The notes: generated by a model from the letters alone, not told the origin. 64,000 nt of DNA from Butyricimonas synergistica DSM 23225 (GCF_000379665.1 NZ_KB903367.1:248001-312000); one strand, 5' to 3'. Shown: positions 25,383 through 35,298, counted from the stretch's first letter. Numbers and translations are program-made.

Positions 25383-27413
25383 ATGACAGAACGATTGATA
25401 TGGAGAATGGTCGTGAGCCTGCTGGTGTTGCTGGCGACGGCATGTTCCCGCGACGAGTTGGACGGGGATAGCGGGGCACGCGTGCCTGACGGGTACGTGG
25501 CAATCCGGTTCGGGACAGACGTGCCGGAGATGCAGCAAGTGGTTTCCCGGAGCGTGGACTCGGACGGGGGAGGTATTCAAGACATGTATCTTTTTTGTTT
25601 CTCGGAATCGGGGGCTTTTATCTCGACGGTAAAGGCGGAAATCGTGCCGGGGGTTGTGGATCCGGGCGTGAACGCTTCCCTGACCGGAACGTTCTCGGCG
25701 AATGTGCCCGATTATACGCGGATCATTCATTTCGTGGCGAACCAGAACTTGACAGGTTTCAACGAGATAGAAATGGGAGGCAAGCACGAGACGGAGTTGA
25801 TGGCGACGTTGGTGGCTTCTCCGGGACGCATGATCTATTGGCAGCGCGTGGAGTGTCAGCCGGGAGAAAAAGATATGGCTGCGGCTTTAGGGCGATTGGG
25901 CGACAAGATAGAGATGGTGCGCAATCAAGCCCGGATTCAAGTCATGGACCCGGAAAACAACGGGTATGTCGAGGTGCTCGGTTACACGTTGCACAACACG
26001 AACGCTTTCGGGACTGTGGCTCCCTACAACGCGGAAGCCGGAAATTTCGAGTGGTCGCGAGGAGCGGACGGGTATCTTTCTTTGCCTTCTGCCTCAGAAC
26101 AACAGACGCTGAAAGGAGAAGAGGACGGTTCGTTGAACCTGAACCCCGAGTATGCCGTGGAGTGCCTGAATGATATTTCCAACCCGTTGAGCGTGATATT
26201 GCACGGGATTCCCGCGGGAGGCGGGAACGCCTTGTATTACCGCGTGTTGTTGTTGGATGATAATGCCGAGACGCTTCCGGTGCGTCGCAACCACTCGTAT
26301 AATATCACGATCATGGGACCGCTCACAAACGGTTACGCGACTTTCGGGGAGGCGTTGGAGGGTACGCCCACCAACAACGTGTGGATCTCCATTCCCGATG
26401 ATATTAACGAGGTTTCGGATGGGACGTACCGCTTGAGCGTGGACGAAACTTTTGTGGTATTCCCGGGAACGATGCCGCAATCGGTGACGGTGAATTACAA
26501 ATACGAGAAGAAGAACGCAAGCGGGGTGTATGAGCCGGTGTCCGCAAGCGAGGTACCCGACGTGCAATGGGTGACAGCCACGACGGTAGCCGGGGAAACT
26601 ATTCGCACCGAGTATGACGGAAACACGGGCGTGGGTACCTTGACCATCTCGTTGAACCAGTTGAGCGCAAATGAGGCGAAACGCGAGGGGATTATCCGGG
26701 TGAAAGCGGGTAAATTGCAGCGTATGATTAAAGTGATCACGTTGCGCGACTTTACTTTTTCGCCGGCGTGGGTATCCACCCAGATTTATGCCGACATGGA
26801 AGGGCAACCGGTGACCTTGATGTTCTCAATCCCGGAGGATTTCCCGCGGGAATTGCTCCCGTTACGCGTGAAGATCGGTGCCGATTGGTTGAACGTGCGC
26901 CAATCCACCGGACAGCAATTGTCCACCGTCACGCCGATCAATAGCCCGGGCGATTTCAACGGGGAGGACGATTGGAATTTCAAGTTCGTGTACGAGGCTA
27001 CGCACACGGGGGTACAGCGGGTGTATTTTAATACTGTGTTAAAACCCGAGAGCGACGGGCAAGGCGGGTACAAGAGCGGCACGATCACGATAGAGGCAGA
27101 TAACTTCACGCGGCTGGAGAAAGTGTTCCCTTTTAGCGAGAATAATTACTACATCACGCTTGACGGGTTGATTAGCGTGGATGGCAGTACTTTGGACGAC
27201 GAGATGCCTAATGGCGAGACGGTTTACTATTGTCTGGTACCGCAGAAAAAAAATGCGCCAGTGAATTTTGAAATTCAGTTGAGGGACGGGAGCACGGGAC
27301 AGCCGGTGGCATCCGGCAATGACGATGCGTTTTTGCTTTACTCGCAGTACCTGACCCGCTTGGATGACGATGAGATCCCCGGGGGTGCCGGCAATAAGGA
27401 GTGTGATTTCTAA
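25383..27413 (+). CDS. Large fimbrial tip-like lipoprotein (DUF4906-like), 5' part before an in-frame TAA
   Basis: The frame gives 676 residues. It has a lipoprotein signal ending ATAC and then SRDELDGDSG. A fimbrillin-like domain follows (IRFGTDVPEMQQVVSRSVDS, IQDMYLFCFSESGAF), then a segment typical of DUF4906 proteins (VRRNHSYNITIMGPLTNGYA and PTNNVWISIPDDINEV). An Ig-like part runs to about residue 620. Translation stops at TAA 27411-27413, after the motif GNKECDF. The same reading frame continues without another stop for 339 codons to 28433. The gene therefore looks like one reading frame of about 1016 codons interrupted by a single nonsense codon. If the stop is real, the cell makes a tip protein lacking its C-terminal third. 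Confidence 0.72.
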   Translation: MTERLIWRMVVSLLVLLATACSRDELDGDSGARVPDGYVAIRFGTDVPEMQQVVSRSVDSDGGGIQDMYLFCFSESGAFISTVKAEIVPGVVDPGVNASLTGTFSANVPDYTRIIHFVANQNLTGFNEIEMGGKHETELMATLVASPGRMIYWQRVECQPGEKDMAAALGRLGDKIEMVRNQARIQVMDPENNGYVEVLGYTLHNTNAFGTVAPYNAEAGNFEWSRGADGYLSLPSASEQQTLKGEEDGSLNLNPEYAVECLNDISNPLSVILHGIPAGGGNALYYRVLLLDDNAETLPVRRNHSYNITIMGPLTNGYATFGEALEGTPTNNVWISIPDDINEVSDGTYRLSVDETFVVFPGTMPQSVTVNYKYEKKNASGVYEPVSASEVPDVQWVTATTVAGETIRTEYDGNTGVGTLTISLNQLSANEAKREGIIRVKAGKLQRMIKVITLRDFTFSPAWVSTQIYADMEGQPVTLMFSIPEDFPRELLPLRVKIGADWLNVRQSTGQQLSTVTPINSPGDFNGEDDWNFKFVYEATHTGVQRVYFNTVLKPESDGQGGYKSGTITIEADNFTRLEKVFPFSENNYYITLDGLISVDGSTLDDEMPNGETVYYCLVPQKKNAPVNFEIQLRDGSTGQPVASGNDDAFLLYSQYLTRLDDDEIPGGAGNKECDF

Positions 27414-28433
27414 GAAGCGGGCGCAAGCAGCTGGGGCACGGGCGGACGCGTGTTCTCGTTCACCCCGATAGACGGAAAAAAGAACCGGAGCGAATATAAG
27501 ATATACTTGAAAACCAACCGGGCGAATAGTGCGGAGGTGATTCGAGTAGCCTCGAACGAGGCAAACCCGGAGGAGCATTACGAGTACAACGGCAACCATT
27601 ACCGTTCAATCACTTTCGAGTTGGCAAATTATAACCCGTTCCGTTTCTCGGGCAAGGTTTCGATTGGCGATGGCGCTGGAAATTTCGTGGAGTCGGAAAG
27701 TTGGACTTACGAGGTGGGGCAGCCCGTAAACGTGGAGTTTGACGTGACGAGTTTCCGGGGGACGGATAATAAATCGGCAGATCCGTTCGGTACCGAATTC
27801 AAGGTATATATCGATGCCCCGATGCTAGAGATCGACGAGGAGCGGAGAGGTGCTTACACCGGGGATATTTTCTATTACGACGAGAAAGCGGGATGCTTCG
27901 TGCTGGTCGTGAAAGCCGATCGGGATGATAACCGGATCGGAACGGATGAAGTGGCCATCAAGGATGTCCGTAACCCGAACGTGACGTTGAATCCCGACGA
28001 ACCGGATGCAGACCAGCAAGGCGAACACAAGGTGTTGGCTTTTAAAACGAAGTCTATCGTGAGTGCCGGGGAGATCACGTTGTCGGCGGAGGCTGATGTG
28101 GTGGCTTTCGAGCAACAGTCTTTCACGATTGACAACGAGCCGATCACGGGAAGGATTCAATACAGCGAGGACGGCATCTCGTACGCTAATGTCCCGGCGG
28201 GCGCTTTCGTGACGTTTGAAGTGGAGGGCGGTTCGCCGCGTATCGGTAGCATGACCATCGGGGAGAACGGGCAATACACGTTACGTTTGCGCAAGGAGTA
28301 TCGTTACGACTGGGAGAGAACGAGAATTTGGGTACATTACCGTTCGGAGGGGGGCAAGATTTACCATGCCGATGTGGTAAGTTTATCCGATTTGTTCCGG
28401 AATCCGGATTTGAAAGCGGTGCAGGAACAGTGA
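27414..28433 (+). pseudogene. 3' part of the fimbrial tip-like gene, separated by the in-frame TAA
   Basis: Immediately after TAA 27411-27413 the same frame encodes EAGASSWGTGGRVFSFTPID and runs 339 codons to a natural stop. There is no promoter or good start; the first possible initiation codon is the GTG at 27450 (327 residues). The coding sequence is strand-rich, G+C-rich and under normal codon use, with domains like RSEYKIYLKTNRANSAEVIR and VVAFEQQSFTIDNEPITGRI. Nothing else in it is broken, so the nonsense change is recent, a sequencing error or tolerated by readthrough. It is listed as a fragment because it is unlikely to be made alone. Confidence 0.65.
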
Positions 28434-28464
28434 CGATCGATTTGTAAACATTATTAATGTAAAG

Positions 28465-28505
28465 AGGCTGTGCCGTGATTAAGGATTCACGGCACAGCCT
28501 TTTTA
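28465..28505 (+). terminator. Strong intrinsic terminator of the fimbrial operon
   Basis: A perfect 14-bp stem (AGGCTGTGCCGTGA pairing with TCACGGCACAGCCT) has an 8-base loop and is followed by TTTTT. It lies 31 bases after the last fimbrial stop codon. Confidence 0.9.
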
Positions 28506-28529
28506 CGGGGATATAGGCTTGATTGAAAA

Positions 28530-28607
28530 CCGATCATTTCCGCGTCACTACCCCATCATTACCGTATGTGCGAGGTGATGATGGGGTAGTGACGCGGAAA
28601 TGATCGG
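28530..28607. repeat. 30-bp perfect inverted repeat with 18-base spacer
   Basis: The arms 28530-28559 and 28578-28607 are exact reverse complements. Four more bases on each side of the spacer can pair (TACC with GGTG). There is no T-run after either arm, so it is not a standard intrinsic terminator. It sits between the fimbrial terminator and the 3' end of the convergent porin gene. The 9-base word GGGATATAG occurs at 28508-28516 and again at 28606-28614. Confidence 0.85.
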
Positions 28608-28625
28608 GATATAGATAAGGAATCC

Positions 28626-30608
28626 TTAATCGAAGAAATTCCACCGGATACCGAATTTCACTTTAGCGGGATTGATCGGGTAGGTATAGGCGGAGAAGAA
28701 GTTGCGGCTTCCCAAAAAGTCGTTAAAGTGCTCGTATTTCACGAACAGGTCGGCTCGTTTGATGTTTAACGTGAGGAATACGTCTAGTTTGGGGTAATTA
28801 CCAGTTTTCTCGATATCCTGGTTGTAGAATTGCATAATACTCGGGTCATAAGCATTGGCATAGAATGCGGTGTTATAGAACAAGTCTATACCGAATTGCA
28901 GACCCAGTACTTTTTTGAACAAACGGTTTTGGTAATAGTTGTGCGAGTACAAGGCTACTTGTGGGAGTTGCAATATCTCGTCCTTGTTACAGATCTGGTA
29001 ATACACTTTTTGGTCAAAGTAGAAGTTTCCCAGTTTGAAGACTTGTTTTGCCCATGCCGTGAAAACCACTAAATTGCCGTCGTACTGGCGGGGATAAGCT
29101 GTCGTGTCGAAATAAATATAGTTTTTGGTGTTATTCAAGGCTACCCCGATTTCCGTGCGGAGGCGTTTGTTGTTGTAATGTCCTTTTATATTGTAGGCGT
29201 GTACCTTGGAAAAATTTGTTTCCCATTTATTATGGTTTCCCACGTATTGGTTGTAGTAGTGGTTTGGGGTAGTGCTTTCCAATAGGGCATATGCCGTCAC
29301 GGATGAATTTCTATTCCGGCTCAGGTATTGGATTATTCTTCCCTCTAGGGCATAGTCTGCAGAATATTCTCCCGCCAGACAGAAACTTCCCCAGATATCA
29401 AAGTTAAATAGGGTAGTCGAATCCATGTTGAACGTGCCCGCTGTGAGGTAGGTACCCGTGTATTGGTTTGTTGCCCGGTTGTTGACAGTATCCAAGGATA
29501 CACGCTGGTCGTATTTCAGGTATTTGAATTTCAACCCGGCATACACGCCCGGTAGGTATTTGTATTTTGGATGCTCGTTCAACACGAATTTAGCGTCGAT
29601 CTCGTACTTTTGATTATTAATGATGTCCTGGTTTTTCGAGGAATTCAAATACGTGGTATCCCAAAAAGCTGTTTCCACCCCGTCTTCTTCCCGGAAACGG
29701 TAGCGGTTGTCCTCTATTTTCAAGGCGACGGCGAATTTCATCGGGTAGGTGTACGTGGTATCGAATTTAACGGAATCTATCGGGGTGACGACCGCTTTGG
29801 GGTTCCCGAGGTTGTATTGTGCCAGCGTGCTGAAGTTGAAATTCATGAGGTTGTTGCGGGGGGTAAGGGCGAGGTTGGTACTGACGATTTTGGCATCGAG
29901 GACTGTGTCCCGGATGTCGGCAAGGTTCTCGATACCTCCGTTCTCGGTAAAGTGTGCCATGTTTTGGTTCAGAAAGAAGGAAACGGCAATCCGTTCTTTC
30001 TCGTATGAACTGAAGACGGAGAAGTTGTATGCTTTTGATTTCTGGTAAGAGTAGGCTCCGTCCGCGGACATGAGGTTGTACCGGAATCCGGCGTTCCAAA
30101 AGGGATTGATATTTTGCATATACCACAGGTCTACCCGGTCTTCCGTTTTGCCCCGACCACCACCGTTGAAGTAGCTTATTTGGGTGAAAGCCGTGGCTGT
30201 ATTGTAGTCCAACGCATCCTCGGGACGGAAAATGTAATCCCGAATCCGGTCGAGCGGCAGGAAATCTTCTCCTAGCGGGCGAAGGATAAAAATGTTGGAA
30301 ATATAAGGCGAGGGCAGGTTTCCCAGGTAGGTGTTGGACACGCTGTGTTTGAATATGGGATTCGTGTTGTGAATGCCGTCCGTGAGGGTGTCCGTCATAG
30401 GCATATATTTCTTGTATACCCCGTCGTGCATCCACTTCCAGGCTACCCGTTGCGGTTTCACGTATCGTTGTTCTCCTCTCGTGCTATCTTGGTCAAAAAC
30501 GCTACGCCGGGGATCCTCTTCGTCCGGATTCTCGTAGCCAAAATCGCTCTGTGCTAACGACGTGAGCGATATGAAGCAGCATAATATGGTGTAAAATATA
30601 TATTTCAT
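28626..30608 (-). CDS. Putative porin family outer-membrane beta-barrel protein
   Basis: The chosen ATG at 30608 gives 660 residues and starts with a clean signal peptide (MKYIFYTILCCFISLTSLAQ). An ATG 12 codons earlier would spoil it. The mature part begins with an acidic stretch (FGYENPDEEDPRRSVFDQDS) and then alternates aromatic and polar residues throughout, as in a large barrel. It ends in FGIRWNFFD, an outer-membrane insertion signal. The blocks WMHDGVYKKYMPMTDTLTDG and NTATAFTQISYFNGGGRG match the Bacteroidetes 'putative porin' family. Its substrate is unknown. It is divergent from glnS, with the promoter region shared. Confidence 0.82.
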   Translation of the reverse strand: MKYIFYTILCCFISLTSLAQSDFGYENPDEEDPRRSVFDQDSTRGEQRYVKPQRVAWKWMHDGVYKKYMPMTDTLTDGIHNTNPIFKHSVSNTYLGNLPSPYISNIFILRPLGEDFLPLDRIRDYIFRPEDALDYNTATAFTQISYFNGGGRGKTEDRVDLWYMQNINPFWNAGFRYNLMSADGAYSYQKSKAYNFSVFSSYEKERIAVSFFLNQNMAHFTENGGIENLADIRDTVLDAKIVSTNLALTPRNNLMNFNFSTLAQYNLGNPKAVVTPIDSVKFDTTYTYPMKFAVALKIEDNRYRFREEDGVETAFWDTTYLNSSKNQDIINNQKYEIDAKFVLNEHPKYKYLPGVYAGLKFKYLKYDQRVSLDTVNNRATNQYTGTYLTAGTFNMDSTTLFNFDIWGSFCLAGEYSADYALEGRIIQYLSRNRNSSVTAYALLESTTPNHYYNQYVGNHNKWETNFSKVHAYNIKGHYNNKRLRTEIGVALNNTKNYIYFDTTAYPRQYDGNLVVFTAWAKQVFKLGNFYFDQKVYYQICNKDEILQLPQVALYSHNYYQNRLFKKVLGLQFGIDLFYNTAFYANAYDPSIMQFYNQDIEKTGNYPKLDVFLTLNIKRADLFVKYEHFNDFLGSRNFFSAYTYPINPAKVKFGIRWNFFD

Positions 30609-30652
30609 GGCGTGCAAATATACGGAAACTTTTAAAACTCTCATAAATTAAT

Positions 30653-30660
30653 TACCTTTG
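30653..30660 (+). promoter_or_regulatory. Promoter -7 element for glnS
   Basis: TACCTTTG matches TAnnTTTG, with TTTT 19 bases upstream as a fair -33 element. The ATG of glnS lies 29 bases downstream. On the other strand CAAATATA (30615-30622) may serve the divergent porin gene. Confidence 0.5.
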
Positions 30661-30688
30661 CAGCCGAATATGTTATAAAATTTTCAGT

Positions 30689-32392
30689 ATGGATAAGAAT
30701 TATCTCGTGGAAGAAGAAGGTGAAGGTAAATCGTTGAACTTCATCGAACAGATTATTGAGGAGGAGTTGGCCGAGGGAAAGAACGGCGGTCGGGTACACA
30801 CGCGTTTCCCGCCGGAGCCGAATGGCTATTTGCATATCGGGCACGCGACCTCTATTTGCTTGAATTTCGGGTTGGCTGCCAAGTACAACGGCAAGTGCAA
30901 CCTGCGTTTTGATGATACAAATCCTTCGAAGGAGGATGTAGAGTATATCGATTCCATACAACAAGATATTCAATGGTTGGGCTTCCAGTGGGAGGGCGAG
31001 ACGCATTACGCTTCAGATTATTTCCAGCAGCTGTATGATTGGGCGGAGAAGTTGATTATGGACGGGAAGGCTTACGTGGACGATCAGCCGGCAGAGGTGA
31101 TTAGTGCGCAGCGTATGACACCGACAGAGCCGGGAGTAAACAGTCCTTACCGGGATCGGACGCCGGAAGAGAATTTGGACTTGTTCCGCCGGATGAAGGC
31201 AGGCGAGTTTCAGGCAGGCGAGAAAGTGTTGCGTGCCAAGATCGATATGGCTTCGTCCAATATGTTGATGCGCGATCCTATCCTGTACCGGATTATGCAC
31301 GTGGCACATCATCGCACGGGAGATAAATGGTGTATTTACCCGATGTATGACTTTACACATGGGCAAAGCGATTATTTAGAAGGAATTACCCATTCTATTT
31401 GTACTTTGGAGTTCGAGGTGCATCGCCCGTTATATAATTGGTTTTTGGATCAGTTGTTTGACACAGACTATCGTCCTCGCCAGATCGAGTTCGCCCGCCG
31501 TAATTTGAGTTACACGGTGATGAGCAAACGTCGTTTGTTGGAGTTGGTGCAGAAAGGTATTGTTGCCGGGTGGGATGACCCCCGTATGCCGACAATCACG
31601 GCTTTGCGCCGTGCCGGGTACACGCCGGAATCCATTCGTGCTTTTGCCGAGAAGGTCGGTGTGGCGCGTCGGGAGATCGTGGTGGATATGGCATTGCTGG
31701 AATTCTGTGCGCGGGAGCATTTGAACAAGATCGCTCCTCGTGTCATGGCTGTGCTCGACCCGGTTCGAGTGGTCATCGATAATTACCCCGAGGGACAGAC
31801 CGAGCAGGTGGAGATCGAGAATAACCCGGAGGATGAGGCTGCCGGAACGAGAATGGTGCCTTTCTCCCGGGAGTTGTATATCGAGCGGGATGATTTCATG
31901 GAGGTTGCCCCGAAGAAGTTCTTCCGGATGACGATTGGTAACGAGGTACGGTTGAAAGGTGCGTATATCGTGAAGTGCGGGAGCGTGGAGAAAGATGCGG
32001 ATGGGAATATCACCACGATTCATTGCACGTATGATGCCGAAACTCGTAGTGGTACCGGTGCGGCAAGTAACCGGAAGGTGAAGGGAACGCTTCATTGGGT
32101 GTCTGCTCCTGATGCGATAGAAGCGGAGGTACGTTTGTACGACCGTTTGTTCAAAGACCCGGATCCTGCCGGACACAAGGATATCGATTTCAAGGAGTTC
32201 CTGAACGAGAATTCATTGAGGGTTTTGAAAGGGTGTAAGTTGGAACCGAGTTTGAAGGATGCCAAAGAAGGCGATCGTTTCCAGTTCCAGCGTTTGGGAT
32301 ATTTCTGTGTGGATAAGGATTCTAAGCTCGGCGCGCTGGTGTTCAACCGGACAGTGGGGTTAAAGGATACATGGGCAAAGCAAAATAATTAA
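30689..32392 (+). CDS. glnS: Glutaminyl-tRNA synthetase
   Basis: A 567-residue class I aminoacyl-tRNA synthetase that attaches glutamine to tRNA-Gln. The HIGH-like motif is in [20 protein letters not shown] (about residues 39-58) and the KMSKS-like motif is VMSKRRL (about 277-283). The acceptor-binding region and the C-terminal anticodon-binding beta barrels (from about 340) are complete, including the end [13 protein letters not shown]. Blocks FRFDDTNP-like (LRFDDTNP) and TEFEV-like ([14 protein letters not shown]) distinguish it as GlnRS rather than GluRS. Length is normal for the bacterial family. It is followed after 4 bases by a YitT-family gene. Confidence 0.96.
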   Translation: MDKNYLVEEEGEGKSLNFIEQIIEEELAEGKNGGRVHTRFPPEPNGYLHIGHATSICLNFGLAAKYNGKCNLRFDDTNPSKEDVEYIDSIQQDIQWLGFQWEGETHYASDYFQQLYDWAEKLIMDGKAYVDDQPAEVISAQRMTPTEPGVNSPYRDRTPEENLDLFRRMKAGEFQAGEKVLRAKIDMASSNMLMRDPILYRIMHVAHHRTGDKWCIYPMYDFTHGQSDYLEGITHSICTLEFEVHRPLYNWFLDQLFDTDYRPRQIEFARRNLSYTVMSKRRLLELVQKGIVAGWDDPRMPTITALRRAGYTPESIRAFAEKVGVARREIVVDMALLEFCAREHLNKIAPRVMAVLDPVRVVIDNYPEGQTEQVEIENNPEDEAAGTRMVPFSRELYIERDDFMEVAPKKFFRMTIGNEVRLKGAYIVKCGSVEKDADGNITTIHCTYDAETRSGTGAASNRKVKGTLHWVSAPDAIEAEVRLYDRLFKDPDPAGHKDIDFKEFLNENSLRVLKGCKLEPSLKDAKEGDRFQFQRLGYFCVDKDSKLGALVFNRTVGLKDTWAKQNN

Positions 32393-32396
32393 TACA

Positions 32397-33293
32397 ATGA
32401 AAATTACTAGGGATAAGTTTGCAGCGGAAGTCCGGGCGTATTTGTTGATCACGTTCGGTTTGCTGATTTATACTTTTGCCGTTACCGCATTTTTAGCGCC
32501 ACACCGTATGGTAGGCGGTGGCGTGACCGGTATTTCGACAATTATTTATTTCCTTTCCGGGGAGGTGATTCCTATCGGGTATAGCTATTTCGTGATCAAC
32601 TTTCTGTTGGTGGCGATCGCAATTAAGATTCTGGGACCCCGGTTTGGCTTCAAGACGATATACGCGATCTTCATGAGTTCGTTCCTGTTGAGCGTGTTCC
32701 AGAATTTGATACACGAGCCGTTGCTGGAAGATAAATTCATGTGCGCGGTGCTTTCCGGTATCATGTGCGGTGCGGGTATCGGTATCTCGCTTACCAACGG
32801 AGGCAGTACGGCGGGTACGGATATCGTGGCAATGATTATCAACAAATACCGGAATATCAGTCCCGGTAAGATTATCATGTACATCGACGTGTTTATTATC
32901 GGTTGTAGTTATTTTATCGGGGAAAATACGACGGTAGACCCGACGGCAAAGATCGCCACGATCATTTACGGTTACGTGGTGATGGGAGTCAACTCGTACA
33001 CGATTGACCTCGTGTTCACGGGACAAATGCAGTCCGTGCAGTTTTTAATTTTTTCGATGAAGTACAAGGAAGTTGCCGATTTGATTACTCGTGATTTGAA
33101 GCGGGGTGTTACCGTGGTCGATTGCCAGGGATGGTACACGGGAGAGGCTCGCAAGATGTTGATCGTGGTGGCTCGAAAGAGTGAAATGCAAAATATCATG
33201 CGTGTAACGAAATTGGCAGATCCGGATGCCTTCCTCACGATGAATACCGTTATGGGAGTGTACGGTCGGGGATTCGACACGTTGCGAACGTAG
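32397..33293 (+). CDS. YitT-family membrane protein (DUF161/DUF2179)
   Basis: The 298-residue protein has five or six hydrophobic segments in the first 200 residues, with the family motif APHRMVGGGVTGISTIIYFL and TNGGSTAGTDIVAMIINKY. A soluble DUF2179 domain follows at about 220-285 (LKRGVTVVDCQGWYTGEARK, MLIVVARKSEM). Such proteins lie in the cytoplasmic membrane; their transport function is not known. It starts four bases after the glnS stop, so the two are likely co-transcribed. Confidence 0.87.
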   Translation: MKITRDKFAAEVRAYLLITFGLLIYTFAVTAFLAPHRMVGGGVTGISTIIYFLSGEVIPIGYSYFVINFLLVAIAIKILGPRFGFKTIYAIFMSSFLLSVFQNLIHEPLLEDKFMCAVLSGIMCGAGIGISLTNGGSTAGTDIVAMIINKYRNISPGKIIMYIDVFIIGCSYFIGENTTVDPTAKIATIIYGYVVMGVNSYTIDLVFTGQMQSVQFLIFSMKYKEVADLITRDLKRGVTVVDCQGWYTGEARKMLIVVARKSEMQNIMRVTKLADPDAFLTMNTVMGVYGRGFDTLRT

Positions 33294-33455
33294 GAGTTCG
33301 TAAAGTTTATAAGGTTCATAAGGTTTATAAAGTGGCTGCCTTTGCGGAGAAGCTTCTTTATGGACCTTGTTTTTTATACTCTTTTTCTAGAGGAGGTGGA
33401 GATTGTCGGGGAAGAATGACAAATGGCATATTGTTTGTAGTTCAGAAGGGATGAT

Positions 33456-34553
33456 ATGAGGTCATTAAAAAGATATAGAATGCGTATGATAATTTGGATT
33501 GTATTGGTTGTTATTGCGGTTATTGTCGCAGGTGTATTGGTTTTCGTGAATCAACCGAGTTTTGGCAGGCTTCCCCGGGGAGAACGTTTGGAACGGATCA
33601 AGCGTTCGCCTCATTACCGGGACGGGCAGTTCCAAAATTTGCACGAAACCGTTATGATTACCTCCGACAATGGACGTGTCGGGGCGATGATTGATTTTTT
33701 ATTCCGTAGAATAGAGGGGTTGCGACCGGAAAAAGCAGTCCCAGCCGTGAAGACAGAATTGCGGGCTATTCCTTTGGAGGAGAACGTGGTTGTGTGGTTT
33801 GGGCATTCTTCTTATCTTATTCAAACGGACGGGAAAAGAATATTGGTCGACCCGGTGTTTTGTATGGCTTCGCCCGTGTCGTTTATTAATAAGCCTTTTC
33901 AAGGAACGGATATTTATAAACCGGAAGATATGCCGGATATTGATTATCTGGTAATCTCGCATGACCACTGGGATCATTTGGACTACCATACCGTGGTGGC
34001 GTTGAAAGACCGGATTGGAAAGGTGGTTTGCGGGTTGGGAGTTGGGGAACATTTCGAGTACTGGGGATTTGACAAGGAACGTATCGTGGAACTGGATTGG
34101 TTTGAAGATGCCCGGTTGGACGAAGGGTTTACGATTCATTGTCTGCCGGCACGCCATTTCTCGGGGCGGGGAATGTCTTCCAACCAGTCGCTATGGGCAT
34201 CTTTTCTCGTGGAAAGTCCGTCGCGGAAGATATACATGGGCGGGGATGGGGGATATGATACCCATTTTGCCGAGATTGGCAAGCGTTTCCCGGGAATCGA
34301 TCTCGCCGTTATCGAGAACGGGCAGTATAATGAAGATTGGAAGTATATTCACGTGATGCCGTTGTACTTGGCGCAGATTGCCAAAGATTTAGGAGCGAAA
34401 AAAGTGTTGACTGTACATCATTCGAAATACGCTCTGGCGAAACACCCTTGGGATGAACCCGTGAAGAATGCCTTGAAAATGAAAGAGCATACTTCTAGCG
34501 AGGTGATTGTCCCGACGATCGGGGAAATTATCCGGGATTCTGACGTGGAATGA
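33456..34553 (+). CDS. Membrane-anchored metallo-beta-lactamase-fold hydrolase (NAPE-PLD/UlaG-like)
   Basis: The 365-residue protein has one N-terminal membrane helix (about 10-32, IIWIVLVVIAVIVAGVLVFV); an ATG at 33480 would also retain it. The hydrolase domain starts near VVWFGHSSYLIQTDGKRILV. It carries the metal motif SHDHWDHLD (about 171-179), with further ligands in LPARHFSGRG, MGGDGGYDTHF and VHHSKY. These features match the NAPE-phospholipase D and UlaG branch of the superfamily. A membrane phosphodiesterase or lipid-modifying role is plausible; the substrate is not shown by the sequence. Confidence 0.82.
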   Translation: MRSLKRYRMRMIIWIVLVVIAVIVAGVLVFVNQPSFGRLPRGERLERIKRSPHYRDGQFQNLHETVMITSDNGRVGAMIDFLFRRIEGLRPEKAVPAVKTELRAIPLEENVVVWFGHSSYLIQTDGKRILVDPVFCMASPVSFINKPFQGTDIYKPEDMPDIDYLVISHDHWDHLDYHTVVALKDRIGKVVCGLGVGEHFEYWGFDKERIVELDWFEDARLDEGFTIHCLPARHFSGRGMSSNQSLWASFLVESPSRKIYMGGDGGYDTHFAEIGKRFPGIDLAVIENGQYNEDWKYIHVMPLYLAQIAKDLGAKKVLTVHHSKYALAKHPWDEPVKNALKMKEHTSSEVIVPTIGEIIRDSDVE

Positions 34554-34653
34554 TGGCAAGTTTATCATGTATATTTCATGATTACTGAGCTTTGCATTTT
34601 TTTCTCTATCTCGCGTTTTTGTACTATTTTTGCATAGATAAAATACACGAGAG

Positions 34654-35292
34654 ATGAAGATAAAAGTATTTGCTAATAATGCATGGCAGGAGAACACGGT
34701 TGTGTTATATGACGAGACGGGGGAAGCAGTGGTCATTGACTGCGGTTGTTTCACGAAAGAGGAAGGACAACGGTTGAAAGGTTTTCTGGAAGAAAATCAT
34801 TTGAAGCCGGTGGCGTTGTTGAACACGCATTTGCATATAGACCATATTTTCGGGAATAATTTTATGCTGGACGAGTACGGGTTGTCGGCACGGGCTCATG
34901 AGGCAGATGCTTTCTGGGTGGAAGATGCGGAGAAGTATGCTGCCATGTTAGGAATACGGGGTATAACGCCTCCTCCGGCATTGGGCGAGTACCTGCGTGA
35001 CGGGGATACCGTGAAATTCGGACATTCGGACTTGAAAGTGATCCACGTGCCGGGACATTCCCCGGGCGGGATTTGTTTTTATAGCGAGCGGGATAAATTG
35101 CTTGTAGCCGGAGACGTACTGTTCCAGGGAAGTATAGGACGTGCAGATTTGCCCGGGGGAGATATGAACGAGTTGCTCAATGGCATCCGGGAGAAATTGT
35201 TCGTGTTGCCGGATGATGTTCGGGTAATTCCGGGACACGGAGGTTTTACCACGATAGGAGAAGAGAAGCGTATGAATCCATTTTTTCAATAA
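34654..35292 (+). CDS. Metallo-beta-lactamase-fold hydrolase, glyoxalase II-like
   Basis: The 212-residue cytosolic protein has the metal-binding motif THLHIDHIFG (about 58-67). Later ligands lie in VIHVPGHSPGGICFYS, VAGDVLF and VIPGHGGFTTIG. The size is that of the short GloB-like hydrolases (about 210 residues), which lack the full C-terminal glyoxalase II domain. It likely hydrolyses a thioester or related bond. A -7-like TATTTTTG (34625-34632) stands 22 bases before the ATG. It precedes mtnN by 6 bases and luxS, so it is in the sulfur/methyl-recycling operon. Confidence 0.85.
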   Translation: MKIKVFANNAWQENTVVLYDETGEAVVIDCGCFTKEEGQRLKGFLEENHLKPVALLNTHLHIDHIFGNNFMLDEYGLSARAHEADAFWVEDAEKYAAMLGIRGITPPPALGEYLRDGDTVKFGHSDLKVIHVPGHSPGGICFYSERDKLLVAGDVLFQGSIGRADLPGGDMNELLNGIREKLFVLPDDVRVIPGHGGFTTIGEEKRMNPFFQ

Positions 35293-35298
35293 AAGAAG

